From NCBI GenBank assembly GCA_017893485.1, contig JACEHZ010000198.1, positions 930,001-994,000 of the forward strand: a stretch of DNA of 64,000 nt, in the 5' to 3' direction. The translations under genes and the position numbers were made by a program. The notes beneath the pieces were generated by a model. It did no database searches. It saw only the letters and a list, made by a program, of their open reading frames with translations, and was not told the DNA's origin. This document shows positions 21,793 through 31,786 of this stretch, in pieces; the first letter of the stretch is position 1, and every line of letters starts with the position of its first letter. This stretch comes from Hemerocallis citrina. Taxonomy: Eukaryota > Streptophyta > Magnoliopsida > Asparagales > Asphodelaceae.

Positions 21793-22813
21793 ACTTAAAA
21801 ATAAACAAAAGGTGGATAGTAAAGGTTCTTCTTCGGAGGAGGCCAATGTGGCCGAATGTGACATGGTTGATACTCTTTGTGTGATAGATACTAATGTTGA
21901 TGATATACATTGTTGGGTGATGGATACAGGTGCTTCGCAACACATGACTCCAAATAGAGATTGGTTTGAGACTTATGAGCCTACGGATGGTAAGGTTCTC
22001 ATGGGGAACAACAATATGTGTAAGATTGCCGGAATTGGCTCGGTGACAATTAAGTTCCATGATGGAAAGGTCCGAAGGTTGACGGGTGTGAGGCATATAC
22101 CCGATTTGTCTAAGAATTTGATTTCTTTGGGGTCTCTTGCAGAAAATGGGTATAAGTTCCAAAGTGAAGGTGGAGTCCTTAGAGTTTCTAAAGGGGCTCT
22201 CACAATCATGAAGGCGAAGAGAATTGGAACTTTTTATTTCCTACAAGGTTCCACGGTCACGGGCTCGGCCGCCATTGCACGTTCGGGTACTATCTTAGAT
22301 GAGGATGCTACTAGGCTCTGGCATATGAGATTGGGGCATATGAGCGAGCGAGGAATGAATATTTTGAGCAAGAGAGGCTTGTTGTGTGGCCAATGCACGG
22401 GCAACTTGGAGTTTTGTGAGCATTGTGTATTTGGCAAGCATAAGAGGTTGAGCTTCTCCACGGCCATTCATTCGACCAAGGGAACACTGGACTACATCCA
22501 TTCGGATCTTTGGGGACCTTCTCGTGAGTCTTCCAAAGGTAATGGTTCTCGTTACATGCTTACTTTTATTGATGATTTCTCAAGGCAGGTTTGGGTTTAT
22601 TTTTTGAAAGAGAAAAGTGATGTGTTTCGCACCTTCAAAGAATGGAAGTCACTTTTGGAGAACCAAACGGGAAGGAAAGTTAAGAGGTTGAGCACCGATA
22701 ATGGTTTGGAGTTTTGCAACCGTGAGTTTGATAATTTTGTAAGGCCGAAAGGATTGTTCGGCACAAGACGGTGGTCAACACTCCACAACAAAATGGTGTT
22801 GCAGAAAGGATGA
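21793..22813 (+). pseudogene. copia protease and integrase (frameshift near 22745)
   Basis: This continues the gag frame. The aspartic protease motif is MDTGASQHM (about 21919-21945). The GAG-pre-integrase motif LWHMRLGHMSERGM and a zinc HHCC region follow (about 22318-22440). The integrase core begins at DYIHSDLWGP (first catalytic Asp) and continues to LSTDNGLEF (second Asp). A frameshift near 22745 separates this frame from the one holding VVNTPQQNGVAERMNR, where the catalytic Glu lies. Confidence 0.9.
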
Positions 22814-24366
22814 ATAGGACACTACTTGAAAGGTCTAGAAGTATGCTTTCAAATGCGGGTTTGGGTAAGGAGTTTTGGGCGGAAGCCATTAACACATCTT
22901 GCTATTTGGTAAATCGATCTCCTACCACTTCAATTGAGTGGAAGACACCCAAAGAAGTGTGGTCGGGCAAGACGGCCGATTATTCGAATTTGAGGGTATT
23001 TGGTTGTCCCGCTTATGCACATGTGAATGAAGAAAAGTTGGAGCCTAGATCGAAGAAGTGTATTTTTGTTGGGTATCCCACAAATGTGAAGGGATATAAG
23101 TTGTGTTGTCCCGAATCATCCAACTTCCTTATTTCAAGAGATGTCATTTTCAATGAGTCAGCCATGTTGAAGGCAAATGATGTTGCACCCGAGCCGACTA
23201 TTAAGGAGAATGAGACGGTTGAGAAGAAGGTGGAGTTTGAGGTGCCGGTCCAAGAAGGTGATGATTTGATCTCACATGATGATGTCAATTTGGAGGAAGC
23301 CCAAGAAGAGGCACAACCATATGCATTGGTAAGGGACCGAGCTAGAAGAGAAACAAGACCACCTACAAGGTATGGATACTCCGACTTTGCTTATTGTTTG
23401 GCAATTGCAGAGGATGTGGAGTATTGTGAGCCATCTTCCTACAAGGAAGCCATTTCTTCTAAAGATGTGACCAATTGGGTTGCCGCTATGAATGAAGAGT
23501 TACAATCTTTGCAACAAAATGAGACTTGGTCTCTTGTGAAGCCTCCGAGTGATAAGAGGATAGTGGGTTGCAAGTGGGTGTTTAAAAGGAAGATTGATGG
23601 CTCAAATCCCGCGGATTTTCGATACAAGGCAAGGCTAGTGGCTAAAGGGTATAGTCAAGTCCAAGGTGTGGACTTCAATGATGTGTTCTCTCCTGTAGTT
23701 AAGCACACCTCCATTCGAGTTTTGCTCTTTTTGGTGGCAATGAAGGATTTGGAATTGGAGCAAATGGATGTGAAAACTGCCTTCTTGCATGGTAATTTGG
23801 ATGAGCAAATTTACATGAGCCAACCGGAGGGTTTTGAGGTTGCGGGAAAGAAGGACCGTGTGTGTCTTTTGAAGAAGTCCCTTTATGGCCTTAAGCAATC
23901 ACCGCGACAATGGTATAAGAAGTTCGACTCATTCATGGTGAGCATTAATTTTCATCGTTTCAATTATGATAGTTGTGTTTATTTCAAGAAGTTGAATAGT
24001 GGGGATTTCATTTACTTGTTGCTCTATGTGGATGACATGTTGATTGCATCCTCAAACTTGAAAGAAGTTAGGAGGTTGAAAGAGCAACTGAGTTCGGCAT
24101 TTGAGATGAAAGATTTGGGGGCCGCCAAAAGGATTCTCGGAATGGAGATCACAAGGGATAGGTCCAAAAGAAAGTTGTTTCTTTCACAAAAGAGTTTTGC
24201 CGAGAAAGTGCTACGCCATTTTGGCATGGAGAAAGCGAAAGTTGTTTCAACACCTCTTGCGGCGCATTTCAAGCTTTCGGCCGCTTTAAGCCCAAAATCC
24301 GATGATGAGAAGAAATATATGGAAAATGTTCCATATTCGAGTGCGGCGGGAGTCTCATGTACTTGA
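22771..24366 (+). pseudogene. copia integrase end and reverse transcriptase
   Basis: The frame holds the integrase Glu segment TPQQNGVAERMNR, the GKTADYSNLRVFGC block and an acidic linker. RT follows from NEELQSLQQNETW: GCKWVFKRK, RLVAKGYSQ, QMDVKTAFLHGNL (first Asp), LYGLKQSPRQWY and LLLYVDDMLIAS (YVDD at about 24024-24036). A frameshift near 24350 ends the frame just before the SLMYLMVCTRP block. The length between motifs is normal for copia. Confidence 0.93.
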
Positions 24367-24404
24367 TGGTGTGTACTCGACCCAACATTGCTTAATCCGT
24401 TAGT

Positions 24405-24983
24405 GTGGTAAATAGATATCTCTCTTGTCCGGGGAAAGGACATTGGGAAGCGGTGAAGTGGATCTTCCGCTATTTGAGAGGTACTATTGATGCTCGTTTG
24501 GAGTTTGGTAATGGCAAGAAACTAACGGGTTTTGTGGATGCGGATTTTGTGGGTGATTTGGACAAGAGACGTTCTTTGACGGGTTATGTTTTTACCCTTG
24601 GAGATTGTGTTATTAGTTGGAAGTCTACACTTCAAGCCACTGTTGCACTCTCAAGTACCAAGGCCGAATATATGGCAATTACTGAGGCTGTTAAGGAGGC
24701 TATTTTGCTCAAGGCATTTGTTGGTGAGATGTCTTCACTCGATGATCCTATTACGGTGTTTTGTGACAACCAAAGCGCGATTCATTTGACCAAGGACCGC
24801 ATGTACCATGAGAAAACGAAGCACATTGACATTCGATACCATTTTGTTCGAGATGTGATCTCGGAAGGCAAGGTTGCCGTGAAGAAGATTGGTACCGAAT
24901 CGAATCCAGCCGATATGCTCACAAAGCCTCTTCTAATTGCAAAGTTCAAGCTTTGTTCAAGTTTGATGTCGGTTTGTTTCTAG
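24405..24983 (+). pseudogene. copia RNase H
   Basis: After a frameshift and a TAA near 24393, the frame contains FVDADFVGDLDKRRSLTGYV, SSTKAEYMAITEA, VFCDNQSAIHL and KTKHIDIRYHFVRD, the RNase H motifs of copia polyproteins, and then the short C-terminal tail to a stop at 24981-24983. It would degrade RNA in RNA-DNA hybrids. Confidence 0.9.
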
Positions 24984-25107
24984 CTAGTTTGAGCTAGTTT
25001 TGTTTCTAGCATGTTGCTAGTATATCTTTATGTTTACCTTTGTTTAAGTTATGTTAGCTTTATGCATTTGATTTATGTTTTAGTTTGTTTTAGATACAAT
25101 TTGGTTC

Positions 25108-25118
25108 AAGGTGGAGAT
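25108..25118 (+). promoter_or_regulatory. Polypurine tract of the copia element
   Basis: AAGGTGGAGAT lies directly before the 3' LTR, where plus-strand DNA synthesis starts. Confidence 0.85.
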
Positions 25119-25315
25119 TGTTATGTTATGACCCAAATTGCTCTCAGGGCCCATTGGGCTTTGTATGATCTTCATATATGTAAGAAGATTAGAATCAAAT
25201 GAAACTAATCAACATTGAGAAATCTCTCTCTCAATAGCCTGCGGCTGCTGTCTCTTCTCCTTCTCCTCTCTTCCCTAACATCTCAAACCCTAACAAATCC
25301 TATCAAACCCTAACA
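25119..25315 (+). repeat. 3' LTR of the copia element (197 bp)
   Basis: TGTTATG...CCCTAACA, followed by the target repeat TGTAC. A 3-bp insertion (GAT) after TTTGTAT explains the length difference from the 5' copy. Confidence 0.93.
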
Positions 25316-25369
25316 TGTACCAGTTTTGAAATATCAACATATTTCTGCTGTAATATTTGCCCTGAACAA

Positions 25370-25430
25370 ATTAATGAAACAGGGTCGCATTATTCCACCT
25401 TTTCTTCAAAAAAAAAAAATATATATATAT
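25370..25430 (+). mobile_element. Extremely short 5'-truncated LINE insertion (about 61 bp)
   Basis: ATTAATGAAACAGGGTCGC, a pyrimidine stretch and A12 with an AT tail match the 3' end of the LINE at 1-4177. The 17-bp repeat ATATTTGCCCTGAACAA occurs immediately before (25353-25369) and after (25431-25447), so this is an insertion by target-primed reverse transcription that stopped almost at once. Confidence 0.87.
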
Positions 25431-25447
25431 ATATTTGCCCTGAACAA

Positions 25448-25899
25448 GAAAATGGAAACTTGTAAATTTTTGTTAGGTATATGAGCAAATTAAGCAAAAC
25501 TCGCTTATCTGAATTTTATGACAAATACAAAATAGCATCAAAATTCTGAGGAATAAAAGGTGAACTAACCAAGTTTAATACAACTTCTAAATTTTTTGTG
25601 TCGGACAAAATTCCCAACGTCCAAAACAAATCCTTTAATTCTATATTTTTGACGAAAAATTAAAAAGAAATTATGATAAAACAAAACTGTGAACTCTGGA
25701 GTATATATCATGCCCAACTCCTACTTCGAGGAGATCATAAAGGATGCACAGGTCTTAGAAAATCCAATGATCCTCGTACCAATGTTAAATGATATCATAA
25801 ACCCTACGGGTATTAAGAAAATTCCGAATATGAGCCTTAGCTTGCAATCAATCTGGCGAATATTGCATATTACATACAACAGTAGCTATAAATATATAT
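25448..25899. other. AT-rich spacer, no gene seen
   Basis: No supported gene or terminal repeat. One short open frame (25689-25913) has no recognisable motif and runs into the Helitron end. Confidence 0.55.
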
Positions 25900-26406
25900 C
25901 TCTACTATTTTAATAGAAGAGTTGGGATTGTAAACAAACAAACCCTAATTTTGTAACTGAGCAAACCCGTGCAATATACGTCCAAATTAAATTCAATTAA
26001 TAGAAACATTTGTAGACAAACAAATCCGTGTATTGCCCGTGCATATCTAATCTAATATAAAGAAAGTATTAGATTTAAAACTAGACTACATTAAAGTTTT
26101 TACTATTAATAAAAATATCTCTACTATTTTAATGGGAGAGTTGGGGTTGTAAATAAACAAATCCTAATTTTGTAACTGAGCAAACCCGTGCAGAAAACGT
26201 CCAAATTAAATTCAATTAATAGAAACATTTGTAGACAAACAAATCCATATATTGCCCGTGCATATCTAATCTAATATAAAGAAAGTATTAGATTTAAGAC
26301 TAGACTACATTAATATTTTTACTATTAATAAAAATATATTTATTAAGACGTGCATCGCACGTGAAATATATTTATTAAGACGTGCATCGCACGTGAAAAT
26401 TACTAG
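25900..26406 (+). mobile_element. Tandem Helitron: two 5' ends, doubled 3' hairpin
   Basis: TCTCTACTATTTTAATAGAA starts at 25900 and a second copy of about the same 200-bp sequence starts with TC at 26118. Only the second copy reaches the 3' terminus. There, a 32-bp unit with the hairpin ACGTGCATCGCACGT occurs twice (26348-26362 and 26380-26394) before CTAG (26403-26406) and a host T. The arrangement fits a head-to-tail rolling-circle product or repeated insertion at the same end. It has no coding capacity. Confidence 0.82.
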
Positions 26407-26889
26407 TATATATAAGACTGAGAATGAGGAGATTATCTTTGGATAAGATCAGGACGAATATGACCTTTTCGATATAAAGATTTATGCAAATTTTGAGAAT
26501 AACTTTTTCAACGTTTATGTAGTGATCCTGTATACATGAAATTAATCTTTACATACTAACGTTTATCTAGAACAATATATTTTGCTTCCCACTTTTCAAA
26601 AATTTTGGCATCGCGCGGCTAATGAGACATTTTATAATTCATGAAAATAGACAAATTCAAATGGAAACAACCAAAAGAAAACTCTTCATGATAGGGTGAA
26701 ACCTTGTAGCCGAAACAGCTTAAGCAGATTTTCATCTTTCCAACGAAAAAACTTAAAATTAATATCTTTCTGTATAAGATAAATACTTTATACAGCTTTT
26801 TACACGAATTTCTTTCTAGATTTTCTAGGGAAAGAAGCTTCAAAAAAAAAACACAATAAAGAAAATCCTAGATCTAGATTTAGTTTGGA
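26407..26889. other. AT-rich spacer, no gene seen
   Basis: No gene, RNA or repeat structure that can be supported. Confidence 0.55.
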
Positions 26890-28530
26890 GTAAGTGACGG
26901 CTAGGGTTTCGCCGCCCCCTCCCTGGTTGCCCCTCCCCGCCGTCCACCCCTCCCCTGACGCCGCCGCTACTCCCGCCGCTCCAGTACTATCGAAGACTCA
27001 AATTGAGAGACGCGCCGCTCCATCCAGTCGAGGACCTCCAATACCCCCGTCGAGCTCCTTCAAGCGTGCTCCTCCAGTCTTCGCCCCATCGAGGACTTTC
27101 GACGTGCTCCTCCAAGCATCGGTCGAGCGATGCTGGAGGGGCCAGCCAACGCCCAGTCGAGCGTCTTAAGCTTGACAATGGTGCTCTCGCCGACGCTCCA
27201 TCCCACCCAGCTCCGGCGAAAGGAGCAGCGGTCGTCACTGCCGCAACAGCGGTGATGGTTCCGTCGATGGCGCCACCTTCGATCAACCGACGGGCACTTG
27301 GAGACATTGGCAATCTTGTGGCAGTTCAAGCTGCCATCGTCGAAGGGAAGCCTCTGCCTCAAATCAATCGCCCAACCACGAGAAGTTTATTACTCGGTGT
27401 GTTGGGGATTTGATTTTCTGTGAGTGTGTTGACTGTGAGGGGAAGTGATGGAGATGAGATGAAGGAGTTGAGTAGTGTTTGGTATTTGTGAGATGAGATG
27501 GAGATTGTTGATGTGCATCACGGTAGTGGGGCTTGGACCTGAGACGGGGTCCCCCCATGAGATGCGCCCACTTGATGCAGCACAGTTGTGGGGCTTGGGC
27601 CCGCAGACGGGGTCCCCCATGAGGTGAGCTGGGTGGTAATGTAGTATTGGAGGTGTTAGGAATTTTTTTTGGTTGTCAGTGTGTAAGTCATACCCTGAAT
27701 TCGATCTCCTTTAACCAACTGCCACAGGCTCCGCGATAGCACTGCCACTACGCCCTCATTAGTGACCTGAAATCTACACTGTCCACTGCCCGAAGGGGCG
27801 AGAGGGGAAGCTGATCCTTCAGTTAGTTGTGATTTGTTTCGGGTTTTTTTGCATGAGAGAGAGAGAGTGAGATAGTGAGATAGTGAAGATTTTGCTTCTC
27901 ACTACTCTATGCAGGTGTACGTTAGCGCTTGTGAGAAATCACTTGAGAGAGTAAAAGTGTGAGAGAGGGGAAGGTATCCTCCTTACAACTCTCTCTTTGA
28001 CTGTGGCCATAGTTAGGGTGAGTGAAAATTTTATTTGGTGAGAAATCGCTTGAGAGAGGTGAAGGTATCCTTTCCACGGCTCTCTTTTTGGTTGTGACTT
28101 TGACTGGGCCGAACATGATAGCGATTGGGAGAGTTCATGGGAGTTGGGAAGAAGGATGGGCGCGGCGAACCTCTAAATCCCGCGTGATTCGCTTCAGGTG
28201 GGTGCGCGTGCCGAGGAGGCAGTGCACAAAGCTTAGTTGGTCCTTGCTTTGTGACTGGGCCCAAGATGGGGTCCAGTACAATATTGGTGGAGGACGGGGT
28301 CAAGCTGTGGACGGTTCCAACTTGTCGAATGTAGGTTGATGTTTCTTGTTTTGTGGTCGGCCCACTATCTAAGGGTGTTGAAGTGAGCTCTAATTGTATG
28401 TACTGGTCATGTCGCTTCGTGTTCTAGTTTTCTGTTTGTAGTTTATAGTTTGTAATTTGGCCCAGTACGTTGAGTTTGTTTGGTTAATTGCTTATTAATG
28501 AGATAGGGTGGCCACATTCCACCTTTTCTT

Positions 28531-28575
<45 letters not shown>
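26890..28575 (+). mobile_element. Probable internally deleted LINE-derived element
   Basis: The 3' end GCTTATTAATGAGATAGGGT, then ACATTCCACCTTTTCTTC and an AT tail (28533-28575), matches the end of the LINE at 1-4177. The 5' portion begins near GGCTAGGGTTTCGCCGCC and is GC-rich, with Pro/Ala/Ser-rich frames (26894-27413) as often at the start of LINE ORF1. Middle parts repeat GACGGGGTCCCCC twice (27541-27615) and a GTGAGAAATC-GCTTGAGAGAG unit twice (27930-28075). EN and RT are absent. No target duplication was found, so the left limit is uncertain. Confidence 0.5.
28533..28575. repeat. (AT)n microsatellite
   Basis: About 43 bp of uninterrupted AT, positioned as the tail of the LINE-like 3' end. 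Confidence 0.9.
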
Positions 28576-28577
<2 letters not shown>

Positions 28578-28895
28578 AGATACAATATTTTAAGTTTGGA
28601 AATTCAGCATTATTAGTAAAGAGGAGGCATAAGAGTGAATAGAAGAATGACAAACATTATCAATGTGCCTTCATTTAAAATTTCAATCTTCCGTATTTAT
28701 TTATTTATTGATACAACACATGTAGCTAATAGTTGAATCTTAGTTTTTCACTATTGTAGTAGTTTGGTGGGGCTTGTATTATTATTGCTCTAGTTCAGAG
28801 AATTGTACCCTATATGTTGAATGCAATTTGTTGTTTTTATTAGCAAATAGCCGATTAGACAAAATCTCAACCTTCAAATATATCAAATGATATTA

Positions 28896-28985
28896 AAATA
28901 CTAGATTTGTCTGTGGGCACGTGCCTACGGCATTTTAATATGAAAAGCATATTAAAATACTAGATTTGCTCGTGGGCACGTGCCT
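28896..28985 (-). mobile_element. Two tandem Helitron-like 3' ends (reverse strand)
   Basis: Read on the - strand, each copy gives GTAGGCACGTGCCCAC (near-perfect hairpin), then six to eight bases and CTAGT. The copies lie at about 28902-28932 and 28959-28992 and share about 45 bp. This is the structure of a Helitron 3' terminus, doubled. No matching TC 5' end was found up to 29160. Confidence 0.42.
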
Positions 28986-29158
28986 ACGGCACGTCTTCAG
29001 AACGATACAGTATATGAAAAGCCCTGTAAACAGTAAATCAACAATTATATAACTCAAATTTGAATAGTATGCTAATAATTAGTTGTAAATAAAAGTCCAT
29101 GTTTTCATTAGTATATGTTGAAAAATAATAATAAATTGGGGTATAAAAGTCCATGTTT

Positions 29159-29160
<2 letters not shown>

Positions 29161-29220
<60 letters not shown>
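29161..29220. repeat. (AT)30 microsatellite at the outer edge of Tat element A
   Basis: Sixty bases of perfect AT directly adjoin the TG of the LTR at 29221. Confidence 0.95.
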
Positions 29221-29225
<5 letters not shown>

Positions 29226-29803
29226 CCGCTGGATTTGGGTGTGGGGGCAATAGATGAGATTTATAGGTTCGTGAGGGACTCACACAGATTGACCCCTTCT
29301 TCTTCCTTGCTGATTTTTTGACTCCTTGGTGCTCCTTTGAAACCTGTACAAACGTTCGAGACACCGAGATGGATCCCGGCGACGAACCCTCCGACGCTCA
29401 AGTCAATTCACAGAAAAAGTGAAGGGAAAAGAGCTTAAGTGTGCAAAGTGTGATCACCTTTTACAGTAGGAGGTAGGGGGTTTTTATAGTCGCCATGGAG
29501 ATCCTTTTCAGGATAAGGGTAAATCCCTACTTCCCGGTGTGGCTGGTTGGGGTTGGTTATACAACCATCCCCTTAAGATAGGGACAGAGTAGGATTTGCT
29601 CATATCCTATTTGACTGGTCCCTAACGGGTTGAGACCCGTTCTCTGTCTACCAGATCTGTTCACAGGCTAGCGGGTCTAAGGGAAGAGGCCCGGTATCCG
29701 ATTCAGACCCGTCTGCAGATGAAATTACCATCCTGCTCCTGCGACTTCAAGATTCGTGCCCACTTTGAAAAGTTCCGAATTGACCCCATTTTTAGCCATT
29801 TCA
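29221..29803 (-). repeat. 3' LTR of Tat element A (583 bp, single copy)
   Basis: Bounded by TG (29221) and CA (29803) with a G-rich purine tract on the - strand next to it. It shares blocks with the LTR of element B, such as CCCTCCGACGCTC. On the - strand a TATA box CTATAAAAAC lies at 29480-29489. There is no second copy in the window. Confidence 0.68.
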
Positions 29804-30454
29804 CGAGCCCCCCACTCCCAAAGACTGTGTGTTACAGCCCTGCAGGAGTAATTTTGTTGTTTTAATAGCGTATAAGGCTTTATCGAAGTTCTCAACGGGT
29901 GTTCGAATCTTGTCTGAGGGGTGATGTTGCTTTTCTGAGCTGGCACCATGCCCAAGTTTGCTTTCGGGCTCTTCTGAATTTTTTGGTGACTTTTCCCAAT
30001 TCTATATTATTTTTTTGGACCATTTATTCAATTTTGCCAAGCGATGATTGGCTTTTCGGGAGCAATAATCAAACATCCTAGCCCATATTTATTTATCTAG
30101 GGGTCCAAAAATGTCCCCCTGAATTTATAAATATTTTCTAGAATTTATAACTATTTTTTCGTTTTTTGAATCATTTTTTCGCAATTTTTTGAATAAATAA
30201 TTCGAATTAATAAATAAAATTCGATTTTTAATTACCCAATTATGACGTGGCGCAATCTGAGCTACTCATCAACTTTGGGCACGAATTTCGGGGAGATCCA
30301 ATGGCTATGGTTGCATGAAAGATGATTTTCCCCTATTCAGGGGTCAGTGGCAAGGATCCTCGGCAATGTTGCCGACCCCCGCCAATCACCTCAGGGAGCT
30401 GACGCGTGTCAGGAAGGAGGTCGAAGTTGAGGGAGGTTCGGAGTCCCTTGTCGA
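29804..30454 (-). other. 3' untranslated region and purine tract of element A
   Basis: On the - strand GGGAGTGGGGGGCTCG (29805-29820) forms the polypurine tract beside the LTR. The rest is non-coding and leads to the tandem array. Confidence 0.55.
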
Positions 30455-31450
30455 GGTCCAGCGGTGCTTCGAGGTGGCGACACGTGTCAAAAGAGGTTCG
30501 GCGAGGCTTGCCGAAGTCCAAGTGAGATTTTTTTCTCACGTTCGAGCGTCGGTGCCAAGAACGCTCGGCAAAGCGTGCCGAAGTCCAAGTGAGATTTTTC
30601 TCACGTTTGAGTGTAGGTTCCAAGAACGCTCGGCGAAGCGTACCGAAGTCCAAGTGAGGTTTTTTTTCTCACGTTTGAGCGTCGGTGCTAATAACGCTCG
30701 GCGAAGTGTGCCGAAGTCCAAATGAGATTTTTTCTCACGTTTGAGCGTCGGTGCCAAGAACGCTCGACGAAGCGTGCCGAAGTCCAAGTGAGATTTTTTC
30801 TCACGTTTGCGCGTCGGTTCCAAGAATGCTCGGCGAAGTGTGCCGAAGTCCAAGTGAGATTTTTTCTCACGTTTGAGCATCGGTGGCAAGAACGCTCGAC
30901 GAAGCGTGCCGAAATCCAAGTGAGATTTTTTCTCACGTTTGAGCGTCGATGTCAAGAACGCTCAGCTAAGTGTGCCGACGTCCAAGTGAGATTTTTTCTC
31001 ATGTTTGAGCGTCGGTGCCAAGAACGCTCGGCGAAGCGTGTCGAAGTCCAAGTGAGATATTTTCTCACGTTTGAGCGTAGATGCCAAGAATGCTTGGCAA
31101 AGCGTGCCGAAGTCCAAGTGAGATTTTTTTCTCATGTTTGAGCATTGGTGCCAAGAACGCTCAGCGAAGCGTGCCGAAGTCCAAGTGAGATTTTTTCTCA
31201 CATTTGAGCGTCAGTGCCAAGAACGCTCGGCAAAGCATGCCGAAGTCCAAGTGAGATTTTTTCTCACGTTTGAGCATCGGTGCCAAGAACACTCGGCAAA
31301 GCGTGCCGAAGTCCAAGTGAGATTTTTTCTCACGTTTGAGCATCGGTGCCAAGAATGCTCGGTGAACCGTACCGAAGTCCAAGTGAGATTTTTTTGCACG
31401 TTTGAGCATCGGTGCCAAGAACGCTTGGCGAAGTGTGTCGAAGTCCAAGA
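30455..31450. repeat. Tandem array of about 15 units of 65-66 bp (element A)
   Basis: CCAAGTGAG recurs at 30520, 30586, 30651 and then every 64-68 bp to 31378, with a final partial unit at 31442. Each unit contains GTGAGATTTTTTCTCAC, which can form a GTGAGA/TCTCAC hairpin, and GCTCGGCGAAGCGTGCCGA. Because 66 is divisible by three the array is open in several frames on both strands; these frames are not genes. Confidence 0.93.
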
Positions 31451-31786
31451 CGACCTGTTGACAGTTCGTGGATGACAGTTGGCCGTTTGACCGTTGGACT
31501 TCTGACCACTTGACCGTTGGCCATTAATGAGGCGGTAAAACTCCTTTTTCGTTTTATGGTAAATGGGCCTGACTATTGGGTTTTTGGAGCCCATTATTCT
31601 CATTTCGTGTGCCAGCTCTATAAGACTTCATCCCCCCCCCCTCATTTGTTCACTTCTCAGATTTTTACTCAGGTGACAGTTTTTACTAATGAGAGCTTCC
31701 GGCAACCACTAACCGTTTTTCGGTGATCTTTACGACCGCAGCTGTCACTTCAAGGTAACTTAACACTTAGTTTATTTTTTAGTTAA
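31451..31786 (+). promoter_or_regulatory. Probable promoter and leader of the antisense gene, element A
   Basis: A TATA-like GCTCTATAAGAC lies at about 31613-31624, followed by a C10 stretch and a pyrimidine-rich leader. A possible 5' UTR intron runs from GTAACTT (about 31755) to TTTTTTAG before the ATG at 31787. Position and layout match the region in front of the antisense gene of element B. Confidence 0.42.

Larger units (their letters stand above)
20393..25315 (+). mobile_element. Ty1/copia LTR retrotransposon, full length (4923 bp)
   Basis: Two LTRs (20393-20586 and 25119-25315) start TG and end CA. They differ by about six substitutions and one 3-bp indel (about 3%). A tRNA-iMet primer site, a purine tract and 5-bp TGTAC target repeats complete the element. 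Domain order is gag, protease, integrase, RT, RNase H, as in copia. Motifs (CKWVFKRK, YVDDML) suggest the Tork/Tnt1 group. The coding region has three frameshifts and two stops, so it is not autonomous. Confidence 0.95.

Noticed and set aside
25689..25913. 74-residue frame that might be a small gene
   Set aside because: No motif, AT-rich, and its 3' end runs into a Helitron terminus.
30315..31603. Several long overlapping frames on both strands with repeated 22-residue peptides
   Set aside because: They are a by-product of a 65-66 bp tandem array whose unit is near a multiple of three; no start, domain or codon bias supports a protein.
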